Assembly (NCBI GenBank): GCA_947644305.1
Contig: CANRYS010000026.1
Span: 1-36,212, forward strand
DNA from: an uncultured Roseburia sp.
GTDB taxonomy: Bacteria; Bacillota; Clostridia; Lachnospirales; Lachnospiraceae
Direction: 5' to 3'
DNA: 36,212 bases
Shown: one piece after another, positions 15,914-24,075 of the stretch
Position numbering within the stretch: the first letter of the stretch is position 1
How the letters are laid out: every line of letters begins with the position of its first letter
Made by a program: the position numbers and the translations under genes
Notes under the pieces: model-generated
The model's database searches: none
Seen by the model: only the letters and a program-made list of their open reading frames with translations
What the model was told of the DNA's origin: nothing

Positions 15914-17173
15914 ATGGGATTGAAATGGCTTAAAGGGTACATAGTATGTGGTGTGAGGTCAGGATATTGGGAACGGTTTATGAATCTCTGCCGGCACCAC
16001 CGGGTCCATCTGTGGGATATAAAGATTCAGGAAAGTAAAGTTACATTTTCCATGTTTTCAAAAGATTTTAAGACGCTTCATGCTTTTGTGGCAAAAACTC
16101 ATATCGCGCCGAAAATTCGGGAAAGGCGAGGGCTTCCCTTTGTGCTGGAGCAGGCAAGGAGAAATTGGACATTTACCTTGGGACTGGTTCTTTTTTTTGT
16201 GGTATTAAAGGTACTGTCTCTTTTTGTGTGGCAGATCAATTATTACGGTCAGCAGGAGTATACGAAGGAGACCATCAGCAAAGAGGTGGAGTCCATGGGC
16301 GTCTATGTGGGAATGCTGCGAAAAAATCTCTTCTGTGATGATATCGAGAGGAGCCTGCGGGAAAGCTATGAGAACATGAGCTGGGTGTCTGCAGAGGAAA
16401 AGGGCTGTGTGCTGAATATCAAGATCAAGGAAGGAAAGGCGCTAAAGGGCAAAGAGGAAGTGGATAATCCTCCAAGTCATGTCATCGCTCCCTGTGACGG
16501 CGTGATAGAAAAGATTGTCACCAGGCAGGGAACGGCAAAGGTGGCAAAGGGAGCAAAGGTGAAAAAGGGAGATATTCTGATCAGTGGAATTGTGGAGATC
16601 AAAGGTGACGGAGAGGAAACCCTTCGTTATAACGGTGTCTGCGCAGAGGGAGAAATATCTATTTTGACAAAGAAAGAATTTGATGAGAGCATAAATGAGC
16701 GGTATATGGCTAAAAATAAGACCGGAGAAGAGATCCATATCTATACGGTCTGTGTCAATGGAACCCGATTTTCCATAAAAAATCCCTTAAAATGGTTTGA
16801 TAAATCTTCCAGTTATGATATAATAAGTAACATATGTGTGGACAGGGAATTTATACCGTGGAACAGTCGTGTGAAAGTGACGGATCATAAGTATGTGAAT
16901 TATGAGAAAGTAGAAGCCCGGTACAGCGAGAAGGAAGCCGGTGATCGGCTGAGAGCACGATTTCAATCCAAGTTGGAAGAATACAAAGAAGAGGGCTGCC
17001 GTATTGTAGACCAGACATTGGATATTAAAAAAGAATCGGCAGCGTACAAAGCCCATGGAAGTATCCAGCTATCCATATCCAAGATGGATAAAAAGAATGT
17101 GTCCGAAGAGGAACTGGTGCTGCAGGGTGAAGGAAAGGAAGATGAGGATGGCGCAGGAACAGATAATTCTTGA
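15914..17173 (+). CDS. yqfD: Sporulation protein YqfD
   Basis: A 419-aa membrane-anchored sporulation protein; in Bacillus it is made in the mother cell and its function is unclear. The N-terminal domain (about 1-85) carries the WLKGYIVCGV start pattern, one membrane segment lies at about 87-108 (FTLGLVLFFVVLKVLSLFVW), and the large extracytoplasmic part contains a hairpin-like block (VIAPCDGVIEKIVTRQGTAK, VKKGDILISG) like a lipoyl/HlyD barrel. TTG 15920 may be the true start: AAGGGG is 9 bases before it and the product then begins MKWLKGY as in relatives, whereas ATG 15914 is only 3 bases from the site. The 3' end overlaps phoH by 26 bases. Confidence 0.88.
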   Translation: MGLKWLKGYIVCGVRSGYWERFMNLCRHHRVHLWDIKIQESKVTFSMFSKDFKTLHAFVAKTHIAPKIRERRGLPFVLEQARRNWTFTLGLVLFFVVLKVLSLFVWQINYYGQQEYTKETISKEVESMGVYVGMLRKNLFCDDIERSLRESYENMSWVSAEEKGCVLNIKIKEGKALKGKEEVDNPPSHVIAPCDGVIEKIVTRQGTAKVAKGAKVKKGDILISGIVEIKGDGEETLRYNGVCAEGEISILTKKEFDESINERYMAKNKTGEEIHIYTVCVNGTRFSIKNPLKWFDKSSSYDIISNICVDREFIPWNSRVKVTDHKYVNYEKVEARYSEKEAGDRLRARFQSKLEEYKEEGCRIVDQTLDIKKESAAYKAHGSIQLSISKMDKKNVSEEELVLQGEGKEDEDGAGTDNS

Positions 17174-18143
17174 TATTCCAGCCAGCCATGAAAATAATAT
17201 ATTTGGCGGACTTGATATTCATTTGAAAAAGATCGAGCGTGCCCTGGATATCGAGGTGATTCTCCGGGATGGTTCGGTGCGGATATCAGGGGAGACAGAG
17301 AATCTTCAAGAAGCCAGACGGGTATTTGACGAGCTTTTAAAGTTGTCGGAGCGGGGCAATACGATCACAGAACAGAATGTGAACTATATTCTTTCTCTGG
17401 CAAAAGAAAAATCTCCGGTTTCCATGGCGGAGATCGACAAGGATCTGATCGCCTTTACGATTCAGGGAAAACCGGTAAAGCCGAAGACATTGGGACAGAA
17501 AAAATACGTGGATGCCATCCGTGAGAAAATGATGGTGTTTGGTGTGGGACCGGCGGGAACCGGTAAGACGTATCTTGCCATGGCGATGGCGATCCAGGCA
17601 TTTAAGCAGGATGAGGTGGGAAAGATCATTCTGACCAGACCAGCCATCGAGGCGGGGGAGAACCTGGGGTTTCTTCCGGGAGACCTGCAGAGCAAGATCG
17701 ATCCCTATCTGAGACCGCTCTACGACGCATTGTATCAGATCATGGGAGCGGACAGCTTTATAAAAAATTCAGAAAAAGGTTTGATCGAGGTGGCGCCACT
17801 GGCATACATGAGAGGACGTACCCTGGACAATGCTTTTATTATCCTAGATGAAGCCCAGAATACCACACCGGCGCAGATGAAGATGTTTCTGACCAGAATT
17901 GGTTTTGGATCCAAGGTCGTCATCACCGGTGACCTGTCCCAGAAAGACTTGCCCTTTGCGGCGGTATCCGGTCTGGAGCAGTCATTGAAGGTGTTAAAGG
18001 ATGTAGAGGAGATCGGTGTATCCTATCTGACCAACAAGGACGTGGTGCGCCATCCACTGGTGCAGAAAATTGTACATGCCTATGAAAAATATGAGGCGAG
18101 AGAGCAGTACCGGGAGAATCGAAAGAATAAAAGGAAACGATGA
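17148..18143 (+). CDS. phoH: PhoH-family ATPase (YbeZ/PhoH)
   Basis: ATPase with RNA-helicase-like features that partners the YbeY endoribonuclease in rRNA and RNA processing. The 331-aa protein has an N-terminal KH-like region (about 15-65) and a P-loop domain with Walker A GPAGTGKT (134-141), TRPAIEAGENLGFLPGD (163-179) and Walker B FIILDEAQNT (230-239). Start chosen at ATG 17148, 8 bases after AAGGA (17135-17139); ATG 17142 is too close. It overlaps yqfD and is followed by ybeY after 29 bases, the standard Firmicute arrangement, so co-expression is expected. Confidence 0.93.
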   Translation: MAQEQIILDIPASHENNIFGGLDIHLKKIERALDIEVILRDGSVRISGETENLQEARRVFDELLKLSERGNTITEQNVNYILSLAKEKSPVSMAEIDKDLIAFTIQGKPVKPKTLGQKKYVDAIREKMMVFGVGPAGTGKTYLAMAMAIQAFKQDEVGKIILTRPAIEAGENLGFLPGDLQSKIDPYLRPLYDALYQIMGADSFIKNSEKGLIEVAPLAYMRGRTLDNAFIILDEAQNTTPAQMKMFLTRIGFGSKVVITGDLSQKDLPFAAVSGLEQSLKVLKDVEEIGVSYLTNKDVVRHPLVQKIVHAYEKYEAREQYRENRKNKRKR

Positions 18144-18172
18144 CAACCTGAGTTTTGGAATGGAAGGGTAGT

Positions 18173-18670
18173 ATGACGGTATATTTTGAAGATGAGGCGG
18201 GGATTTCCTTTGGATTTCACCCAGAAGAGAAGGCGGAAGAGGTGATCGCTTTTGTCAGGGATCATGTGGAATGTCCCTATGATATCGAGGTGAGTGTGAC
18301 GCTGGTGGACACAGATACGATCCGTCAGGTAAATTCGCAGTTCCGGCAGATCGAAAAGGTTACCGACGTCCTTAGTTTTCCCATGATGGAATATGACAGT
18401 CCTCGGGATTTTAGCGGACAAGCCTTTCAGAACAGCCTGTCTCTGTCGCCGGATACGGAAGAGATGATGCTGGGGGATATACTTCTTTGCTCCGAAGTAG
18501 TCAAAACGCAGGCAGAGGAGTATGGGCACTCGGAACTCCGGGAGTTTTGTTTTCTGGTGGTTCACAGCATGCTTCATCTGTTTGGTTACGACCACATTCA
18601 GGAAGAGGACCGCAGAGAGATGGAAGAAGAGCAGCGAAAGATCATGAATGGGTTAGGGATAAATCGATAA
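18173..18670 (+). CDS. ybeY: Endoribonuclease YbeY
   Basis: Zinc-dependent endoribonuclease for 16S rRNA 3'-end maturation and 70S quality control. The 165-aa protein carries the signature H131-x3-H135-x5-H141 (HSMLHLFGYDH) plus VTDVLSFPM (63-71) and GDILLCSEVV (101-110). The start is ATG 18173 after GGAAGGG (18162-18168); an upstream in-frame TTG at 18155 has no site. It lies directly after its functional partner phoH. Length is normal. Confidence 0.94.
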   Translation: MTVYFEDEAGISFGFHPEEKAEEVIAFVRDHVECPYDIEVSVTLVDTDTIRQVNSQFRQIEKVTDVLSFPMMEYDSPRDFSGQAFQNSLSLSPDTEEMMLGDILLCSEVVKTQAEEYGHSELREFCFLVVHSMLHLFGYDHIQEEDRREMEEEQRKIMNGLGINR

Positions 18671-18686
18671 AAGGAGAGGTATGAGG

Positions 18687-19817
18687 ATGAATCAGTCGAA
18701 AAAGAAAGTAATCGCGATTATTTCCGGGGCGAGCGTTGTTGTCCTGATCGCAGTCTGCCTGATCTGTTTTTTAGTTCTGGGAGACAAAGGGGAGAAAAAC
18801 CCACAGGTGAGCCAGACGCCGGCGCCGGTGGAAACGCTGGAACCGACACCTACACCAGAACCAACACCGGATCCCCACGCGGGAAAGGTAAAGAGTGTAC
18901 TGACAGGAAAGTACATATCGGAGAAAGTGGCAAAACAGAGACCCTTTGCTGTGATCATTAACAATATCGAGTATGCTAACCAGCACCAGCAGGGCACTTC
19001 TCAGATCGATGTGCTGTATGAAGCGCTGGCAGAGGGCGGGATCACCCGTATGCTCGGTGTCTATCAGGGAACGGATAAGGTCAAAAGACTGGGTTCGGTC
19101 AGGAGCGCCAGACATTATTTTGTCAGTTTTGCCAGTGAATGGGATGCGATCTTCTGTCACTTTGGACAGACCTCCTATGCCATCTCGAAGATCGAGGAGC
19201 TGGGTATAAATAATCTCAGCGGCTTGTCCGCCATCGGAGGAGTCGTGTATAAGCGTGATTACTCGTTAAAGCCACCCCACAATGTATTTACTTCTGGAGA
19301 GAAGATGCTCAAAGGTGCGAAGCAACTCAAGTATCGGACAAAGTTTAAGGAAGAAAAGATGGCGAAACATTTTGAATTTTATAACGAAGATACTGATTTA
19401 GATACTGGTAACGGGACAAATTACATCAATCTTCCATTTTCTTCCTATTCTACCTGTTATCTCAAATACGATAAAAAGACCAAAGAATACAAAAAGTTTG
19501 AGTACAGGAAAAAGCATTTGGATCACAAAAACAATAAACAGCTTTCCTTTAAAAATGTGATCATTCAGCTAGTAAAGGAGACGAACATTGACCGCAACGG
19601 ATACCAGCATCTGTACCTGCATAAGCGGAAAGGTGAGGGATATTACATCACCAATGGAAAGCGTATGAAGATCAAATGGAGAAAGAACGAAGAAGAGGGA
19701 ACGATGTGTTATTACGATATGGACGGAAATGTGTTGACGATCAATCCGGGCAAGACCTATATCGCAGCATATCCTACCAGCAGAAAGAAACTGATTTCCT
19801 TCAAGAATAAAGAGTAG
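18687..19817 (+). CDS. DUF3048 (YerB-like) exported protein
   Basis: A 376-aa protein of the DUF3048 family (B. subtilis YerB type), function unknown. It begins with a membrane/signal segment (about 8-31); the cysteines there do not form a clear lipobox. A Pro/Thr-rich spacer of PTPEP-type repeats follows (about 42-64), then the DUF3048 domain: RPFAVIINNIEYANQHQQGT, VLYEALAEGGITRMLGVYQ and VRSARHYFV in the first half, and a beta-rich C-terminal half. ATG 18687 is favoured because GGAGAGG (18673-18679) is then 7 bases away. It starts 16 bases after ybeY and 15 bases precede the flippase gene, so it is within the same run. Confidence 0.85.
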   Translation: MNQSKKKVIAIISGASVVVLIAVCLICFLVLGDKGEKNPQVSQTPAPVETLEPTPTPEPTPDPHAGKVKSVLTGKYISEKVAKQRPFAVIINNIEYANQHQQGTSQIDVLYEALAEGGITRMLGVYQGTDKVKRLGSVRSARHYFVSFASEWDAIFCHFGQTSYAISKIEELGINNLSGLSAIGGVVYKRDYSLKPPHNVFTSGEKMLKGAKQLKYRTKFKEEKMAKHFEFYNEDTDLDTGNGTNYINLPFSSYSTCYLKYDKKTKEYKKFEYRKKHLDHKNNKQLSFKNVIIQLVKETNIDRNGYQHLYLHKRKGEGYYITNGKRMKIKWRKNEEEGTMCYYDMDGNVLTINPGKTYIAAYPTSRKKLISFKNKE

Positions 19818-19832
19818 CAGAAAGGTGCCTGT

Positions 19833-21506
19833 ATGAGTACAAACAATCAGGATAACAAGAAAAGTGCAGATTTTCTTAAACATGGCAGTATATTGGCGAT
19901 GGCATCTCTTATCGTGCGCTTTATCGGCATGGCATACCGAATCCCTATGTCCAATATACTGGGAGAAGAGGGAAATGGGATTTATGCGGTGGCGTTTGAC
20001 ATCTACGATATTCTTCTGATCGTATCGTCTTACAGCCTGCCGCTGGCACTTTCTAAGATCATATCTGCCCAGAACATAAAGCGAGAATATAAGAATATCG
20101 GTAAAACCTTTCGTTTGGCGCTGCTGTTCGCTGTCGTGTCAGGCGGGGTATTTGGAATTCTGCTCTTTGTCTTTGCCGGATGGATCGAGGACAATATTTA
20201 TCCTGATTATGCCGGGGTGCACATCCCTTTGCGAGTGCTGGCTCCCACGATATTTATCGTAGCGCTGCTCGGCGTGTTCCGTGGATTTTTCCAGGGAAAA
20301 AAGACCATGGTGCCCACAGCGGTTTCCCAGGTTCTGGAACAGGTGATAAACGCCATTGTCAGTGTGTCGGCAGCCTACTTGTTTATCCAGTGGAATATAG
20401 ACAGTCTTGACAAGAGCGCCTGGGGGGCGGCAGGAGGTACACTGGGAACCTGCCTGGGCGCTTTTTCGGCACTTCTTCTTGTTGTATTTGTATATTATAT
20501 CTACCGTCCAGTACAAAGAAAATTGGAGCGACGGGACCGTGGACGGCGGTTGTATTCTACCTCACATATTTACCGTATCCTGTTTTTGACAATTTTGCCT
20601 ATTATATTGAGCCAGACGGTTTATCAGATCAGTGGTCTGGTGGATTATTATCTGTTCGGAGATATCATGGGGGGCAGAGGTATGGATCCTGTGACGATCA
20701 AATCACTGGTGGGTGTATACAGCTCGAAGTACCGGGTGCTTACCAGTGTACCCATCGCCATATCCACTTCCATCGCCTCATCCATGATTCCAAGTGCAGT
20801 GGCAGCATTTACCGAGAGGGATACGGTGCAGCTCAAAAATAATATCCTTTCTGGAATCAAATTTAATATGATCATTGCATTTCCCTGTGCTATGGGCTAC
20901 ACCGTTCTCGGACAGTCTATTGTGAGACTTCTGTTTCCTTCCTCCAATTACGTCCTGGGAGGGCACCTCATGCTTGCCGGTTCAGCAGCCATCGTATTTT
21001 ATGCAATATCAAATGTGACAGGTAGTGCACTCCAGAGTATCGATAGAATGCACACCCCTGTCATCCATTCGGCGATCTCCCTTGGGATTCATGTGATCCT
21101 TGTGGTATCCCTGCTCAAATTTACGGGGCTGGGCATCTATGTGCTTATCATCGGTAATGTAACCTTTCCTATCGTAGTCAGCATACTGAATCTGCTGGCA
21201 TTACGGCGTTACATTCCATCCCTGCGCCTGAAACCGTTGAAAACGTTTTTTGTGCCACTATCTGCCTCCCTGTGGATGTCGATCGCTGTTGTTCTGGTCT
21301 ATTCTTTGTCAGATAAACTGTTTTCTTCCTTTCTGGGAGGGTATATGGCAAATGCGGTATCGGTGATTCTGGCTCTTATCACAGCTGTATTCGTCTACTT
21401 TGTGGTATTCCTCAAACTGCGGGGAATGACAAAGGAAGAAATGTTTGATTTCCCAATGGGACGAAAGCTCTATCGCTTGGCTGTGAAATTAAAGCTTATG
21501 AAATAA
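19833..21506 (+). CDS. SpoVB/MurJ-type polysaccharide flippase
   Basis: Polytopic membrane protein of the MVF/MATE-like exporter superfamily, likely moving a lipid-linked wall or spore-cortex precursor across the membrane. The 557-aa sequence has about 14 hydrophobic segments and the N-terminal pattern of this group (GSILAMASLIVRFIGMAYR, LGEEGNGIYAVAFDIYDI). It is closest by appearance to the SpoVB/YtgP branch rather than canonical MurJ; that choice is inference. Its last 18 bases overlap, tail to tail, with the carboxypeptidase gene on the other strand. Both products act on peptidoglycan, one on precursor export and one on trimming. Confidence 0.85.
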   Translation: MSTNNQDNKKSADFLKHGSILAMASLIVRFIGMAYRIPMSNILGEEGNGIYAVAFDIYDILLIVSSYSLPLALSKIISAQNIKREYKNIGKTFRLALLFAVVSGGVFGILLFVFAGWIEDNIYPDYAGVHIPLRVLAPTIFIVALLGVFRGFFQGKKTMVPTAVSQVLEQVINAIVSVSAAYLFIQWNIDSLDKSAWGAAGGTLGTCLGAFSALLLVVFVYYIYRPVQRKLERRDRGRRLYSTSHIYRILFLTILPIILSQTVYQISGLVDYYLFGDIMGGRGMDPVTIKSLVGVYSSKYRVLTSVPIAISTSIASSMIPSAVAAFTERDTVQLKNNILSGIKFNMIIAFPCAMGYTVLGQSIVRLLFPSSNYVLGGHLMLAGSAAIVFYAISNVTGSALQSIDRMHTPVIHSAISLGIHVILVVSLLKFTGLGIYVLIIGNVTFPIVVSILNLLALRRYIPSLRLKPLKTFFVPLSASLWMSIAVVLVYSLSDKLFSSFLGGYMANAVSVILALITAVFVYFVVFLKLRGMTKEEMFDFPMGRKLYRLAVKLKLMK

Positions 21507-22700
21507 CTTTTTCACGGCTTCTAACAGATAATCCGTCAGTCCAGCTTCCTCAACGGTTTCACCGGCGGTGAGCTGGACACTTCCGATCAGTTTTCCGTTA
21601 TAAGAATATTCGACTTTTCCTACTGGGGCGCCCTTTTGTAAGGGTGCCTTTATGGATTCCTCATAGGTAATGGTTCTCTTTACCTGGTCCATATCGGCGT
21701 CCTGGGTAAAGATGTGGGAAAAGATGGATGTTGGTTCCACCGCAGCCATGTTTTTTGTTCCGCCCTGTACCGGCACTTCTTTCAATAGTTTGGTGAGTTC
21801 GGAATCTTTGTAAACGCTGCAGTTGGCAAATCCATAATCTAAGAGGGATTGGGCTTCTGAAAACCGTTTTTTATGATCGGGGGCTGCCATAACCACCGCA
21901 ATCAAATCCATGTCATTGCGTCTTGCTGTTGCGCTGAGACAGTATTTTGCTTTAGAAGTAGAACCTGTTTTAAGTCCAGTGATGCCGTCGTAAAAACGGA
22001 CTAACTTATTGGTGTTGGTCAAGCCAAATTCCGTCTCCCCTTTTTTGGTCTTATGGGTGATTGAATCCATCCACACTGTAGAATAGTTGCTGATCTGGGG
22101 ATGTTTTGTGATCAGTTCCCGTGACATAAGCGCCACGTCATAGGCACTGGAATAGTGTCCAGATTCGATGTTATCATCCAGACCAGTACAGTTTTTAAAC
22201 TGGGTATGTTTCATGCCTAGGGCTTTTGCCTTCTCGTTCATCTTTTTCACAAAGGCTTCTTCTGATCCAGCGATCTTTTCCGCCATTGCCACAGCGGCAT
22301 CGTTGGCACTGGCGATGGTGATGCATTTGATCATATCGTTTACGGTCTGGGTCTCGTTTGGTTCTAAGTATACCTGGGAGCCCCCCATGCTTGCGGCGTA
22401 TTCACTCACCGTAACAGAATCCTCCAATGAGAGTTTTTTGCTGTCAATGGCCTCAAAGATCAGATTCAGTGTCATGATTTTTGTGATACTCGCCGGGACA
22501 AGCTCTTTGTCTTTGTCCTTCTCAAAGATGATTTCCCCGGAGGAGCCCTCCAGAAGTACAGCCGCTGTGGCGGACACATCCACTGCGCCGCCGGATACCG
22601 CTTTTTCCTCAGCCTGTACAACCTGTTTGTCCAGAGATGAAAAGCTGAATATGTATATAAATGTAAGGAGAGTAAAAAGCAGATAGATTATTTTTTTCAT
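21489..22700 (-). CDS. D-alanyl-D-alanine carboxypeptidase (PBP5/DacF family)
   Basis: Removes the terminal D-Ala from peptidoglycan stem peptides at the membrane surface, limiting cross-linking. The 403-aa protein has a signal peptide (about 1-30), the S11 peptidase domain with S71-x-x-K74 (ASITKIM), S131-A-N133 and K244-T-G246, and a C-terminal beta domain (from about 310) ending in a short amphipathic helix (YLLEAVKKLFHKL) that would anchor it. The start is the ATG at 22700: on this strand GGAG lies 7 bases before it, while the ATG two codons upstream is too close. Resembles DacF/DacB types; which sigma factor drives it is not certain. Confidence 0.93.
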   Translation of the reverse strand: MKKIIYLLFTLLTFIYIFSFSSLDKQVVQAEEKAVSGGAVDVSATAAVLLEGSSGEIIFEKDKDKELVPASITKIMTLNLIFEAIDSKKLSLEDSVTVSEYAASMGGSQVYLEPNETQTVNDMIKCITIASANDAAVAMAEKIAGSEEAFVKKMNEKAKALGMKHTQFKNCTGLDDNIESGHYSSAYDVALMSRELITKHPQISNYSTVWMDSITHKTKKGETEFGLTNTNKLVRFYDGITGLKTGSTSKAKYCLSATARRNDMDLIAVVMAAPDHKKRFSEAQSLLDYGFANCSVYKDSELTKLLKEVPVQGGTKNMAAVEPTSIFSHIFTQDADMDQVKRTITYEESIKAPLQKGAPVGKVEYSYNGKLIGSVQLTAGETVEEAGLTDYLLEAVKKLFHKL

Positions 22701-22779
22701 ACGCATTCTCCACAATGATTGATATATGGAAATATATGCGGAAGGAGCAAAAAACATGCGGGCTTATTTTTAGCTTGAC

Positions 22780-22806
22780 ATTATAGGTTAAAATGGGAGC
22801 TCTCAA
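22780..22806 (-). promoter_or_regulatory. Probable promoter of the carboxypeptidase gene
   Basis: On the minus strand, TTGAGA (22806-22801) and a consensus TATAAT (22785-22780) are 15 bases apart. The -35 overlaps the last codons of the upstream Ig-like gene. The leader would be about 70 bases. Confidence 0.5.
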
Positions 22807-23132
22807 TCTTTCACAGTTATTTTGCATCGGTACGTATTATCACCCTGTTTGACGGAAATAATGGCAGTTCCTGGATTCAGAGCATGTACGGTGCCAGAGG
22901 GGCTCACGGTGGCGATGCGGAAATCCGAGGTGGAGTAGCTGGCCAGTTTTTTTAATCCCGACAGCTTGACCGAGATCTTTTCTCCAGGTTTCAAGGTGGC
23001 GGCATGAATGTTCAAGTTTCGGTGGGAGAGCAGGTCCAGTTCTTCCTGATAGCCAAAGCGTGTGTGAGGATAGAGAAAGCGGCACAACAGGAGAAACAGG
23101 ACAACCCCAGGTATGATGAGATGTTTTTTCAT
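22803..23132 (-). CDS. Small exported protein with Ig-like (BIG2-type) domain
   Basis: A 109-aa protein: a signal or anchor segment (about 4-22, VVLFLLLCRFLYP) followed by one Big_2/invasin-type Ig-like domain recognised by LKPGEKISVKLSGL, the STSDFRIATVSPSGTVHALNPGTA core and the closing ISVKQGDNTYRCKITV strands. Such domains usually sit in larger surface proteins, so a single-domain version is small but complete in itself. GGAA lies about 9 bases before the ATG. It is in the same orientation as, and about 100 bases upstream of, the carboxypeptidase. Function unknown; an adhesive or wall-associated role is only inference. Confidence 0.75.
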   Translation of the reverse strand: MKKHLIIPGVVLFLLLCRFLYPHTRFGYQEELDLLSHRNLNIHAATLKPGEKISVKLSGLKKLASYSTSDFRIATVSPSGTVHALNPGTAIISVKQGDNTYRCKITVKD

Positions 23133-23204
23133 GGCAGGGTTTCCTTTTTGTTTTGATTAAAAAAGTTTTTCATAGGGCTGTGATATTAGTTTGCTCTTAA
23201 AATT

Positions 23205-23234
23205 ATATTATGATGACATCGAGAAATTTGCCAA
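23205..23234 (-). promoter_or_regulatory. Possible promoter of the Ig-like protein gene
   Basis: On the minus strand, TTGGCA (23234-23229) and TAATAT (23210-23205) are 18 bases apart, giving a leader of about 65 bases. The region is AT-rich, so the match is only suggestive. Confidence 0.35.
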
Positions 23235-23466
23235 TATTTACTATATAAACAAATATAATAATGTATTGGACATGAAGAGGTGAAAATGCTACAATCAGAT
23301 TGCTGATAAAGGCAACTCCTTTTAAGGGCAATTCTGCCTATAAGGAAATAGAACCATGCCGGACACTGCAGCCTTATATACGATGTTTTGCGATTGTTAA
23401 TACAAAACAGTGTAAAACCTTAGATTTATATATTCAGTAGGTGCTAAAATATCCTACGCTGTATGT

Positions 23467-23510
23467 AGACATTTGATTGGTTTTATGACCAAATTGTTAA
23501 GAAAATGTCT
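23467..23510. repeat. Nested hairpin in the boundary gap
   Basis: Outer 8-bp arms AGACATTT (23467-23474) and AAATGTCT (23503-23510) enclose a 5-bp inner hairpin TTGGT/ACCAA (23477-23492). Could be part of a small RNA or a 5' leader; there is no T-tract. Confidence 0.45.
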
Positions 23511-23524
23511 TGTGGTTATGGTAA

Positions 23525-23546
23525 AATAACTTCCTACGAAGTTATT
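23525..23546. repeat. Perfect 9-bp hairpin, with further copies of one arm
   Basis: AATAACTTC (23525-23533) and GAAGTTATT (23538-23546) pair around CTAC. A third arm TAACTTC (23569-23575) and the pair CTACGAA (23534-23540)/TTCGTAG (23557-23563) allow alternative folds, and a run of T lies at 23553-23558. It may be an attenuator-like or repeat-family element. Confidence 0.5.
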
Positions 23547-23639
23547 AGCGGGTTTTTTCGTAGTATCGTAACTTCTGGACAATAAACATCAGGTTTTGGA
23601 TTGAATCAGTTGACAATTTCCAAACAGGGGGGCGCAGCG

Positions 23640-24035
23640 ATGAAAAATATGCACTTTACATATTGCCCGCATTGTGGGAAAAAACTTATCAGCAAAGAAA
23701 TCGGTGATGAAGGAATGATTCCGTTTTGTGAAAATTGCAACATTCCGATGTGGGATATGTTTTCTACCTGCGTTATTGCGGCTGTAGTCAATGAATGCGG
23801 TGAAATTGCCCTGCTGCGGCAGAATTATGTTTCGGCAACAAAGTATGTCTGTGTGGCAGGCATCATGAAGATTGGCGAGTCCGCAGAAGAGACGGTGATT
23901 CGGGAAATAAAAGAAGAAATCGGTCAGGATGTGGAGGAATTGGAGTTTGAATGGGTAAAATGTGAAAACGCATTATCTTTGCTCCGGGAGGGAAGTGTTG
24001 CATGGCAGCTTGTCAAAACAGTAATAGGGAAATAA
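23640..24035 (+). CDS. Zinc-ribbon Nudix hydrolase, apparently internally deleted
   Basis: Resembles NADH-pyrophosphatase-like Nudix proteins. The 131-aa product has a zinc ribbon (C9, C12, C30, C33), the strand region MFSTCVIAAVV and ALLRQNY, and a good Nudix box G74-x5-E80-x7-R88-E89-x2-E92-E93-x-G95. Directly after the box (about residue 101) it jumps to the C-terminal motif LREGSVAWQLV that ends full-length relatives. Judged against remembered family members, roughly 35-40 residues of the usual strand and substrate region are missing in frame, so activity is doubtful. Start is ATG 23640 after a GGGGGG stretch; an in-frame TTG at 23601 lacks a site. A single gene with no operon partners. 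Confidence 0.72.
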   Translation: MKNMHFTYCPHCGKKLISKEIGDEGMIPFCENCNIPMWDMFSTCVIAAVVNECGEIALLRQNYVSATKYVCVAGIMKIGESAEETVIREIKEEIGQDVEELEFEWVKCENALSLLREGSVAWQLVKTVIGK

Positions 24036-24075
24036 GCTTCCCTGTATAACTATATTATTGAAAGGGGGGGGTCAC

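Larger units (their letters stand above)
23235..23639. other. Non-coding gap at the core/accessory boundary
   Basis: About 400 bases with no supported gene on either strand. The first half (to about 23460) shows only short imperfect hairpins. The second half holds the nested hairpin at 23467-23510, an extended -10 (TGGTAAAAT, 23519-23527) and the hairpin at 23525-23546, then a G-rich ribosome binding site before the Nudix gene. The gap separates the conserved chromosomal block from the mosaic region. Confidence 0.6.

Noticed and set aside
22775-22780. TTGACA on the plus strand near the carboxypeptidase promoter
   Set aside because: No -10 at a workable distance (the nearest TAAAAT is 8 bases away) and no plus-strand gene follows.
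23609-23614. TTGACA upstream of the Nudix gene
   Set aside because: The sequence 16-18 bases downstream is G-rich with no -10 element.
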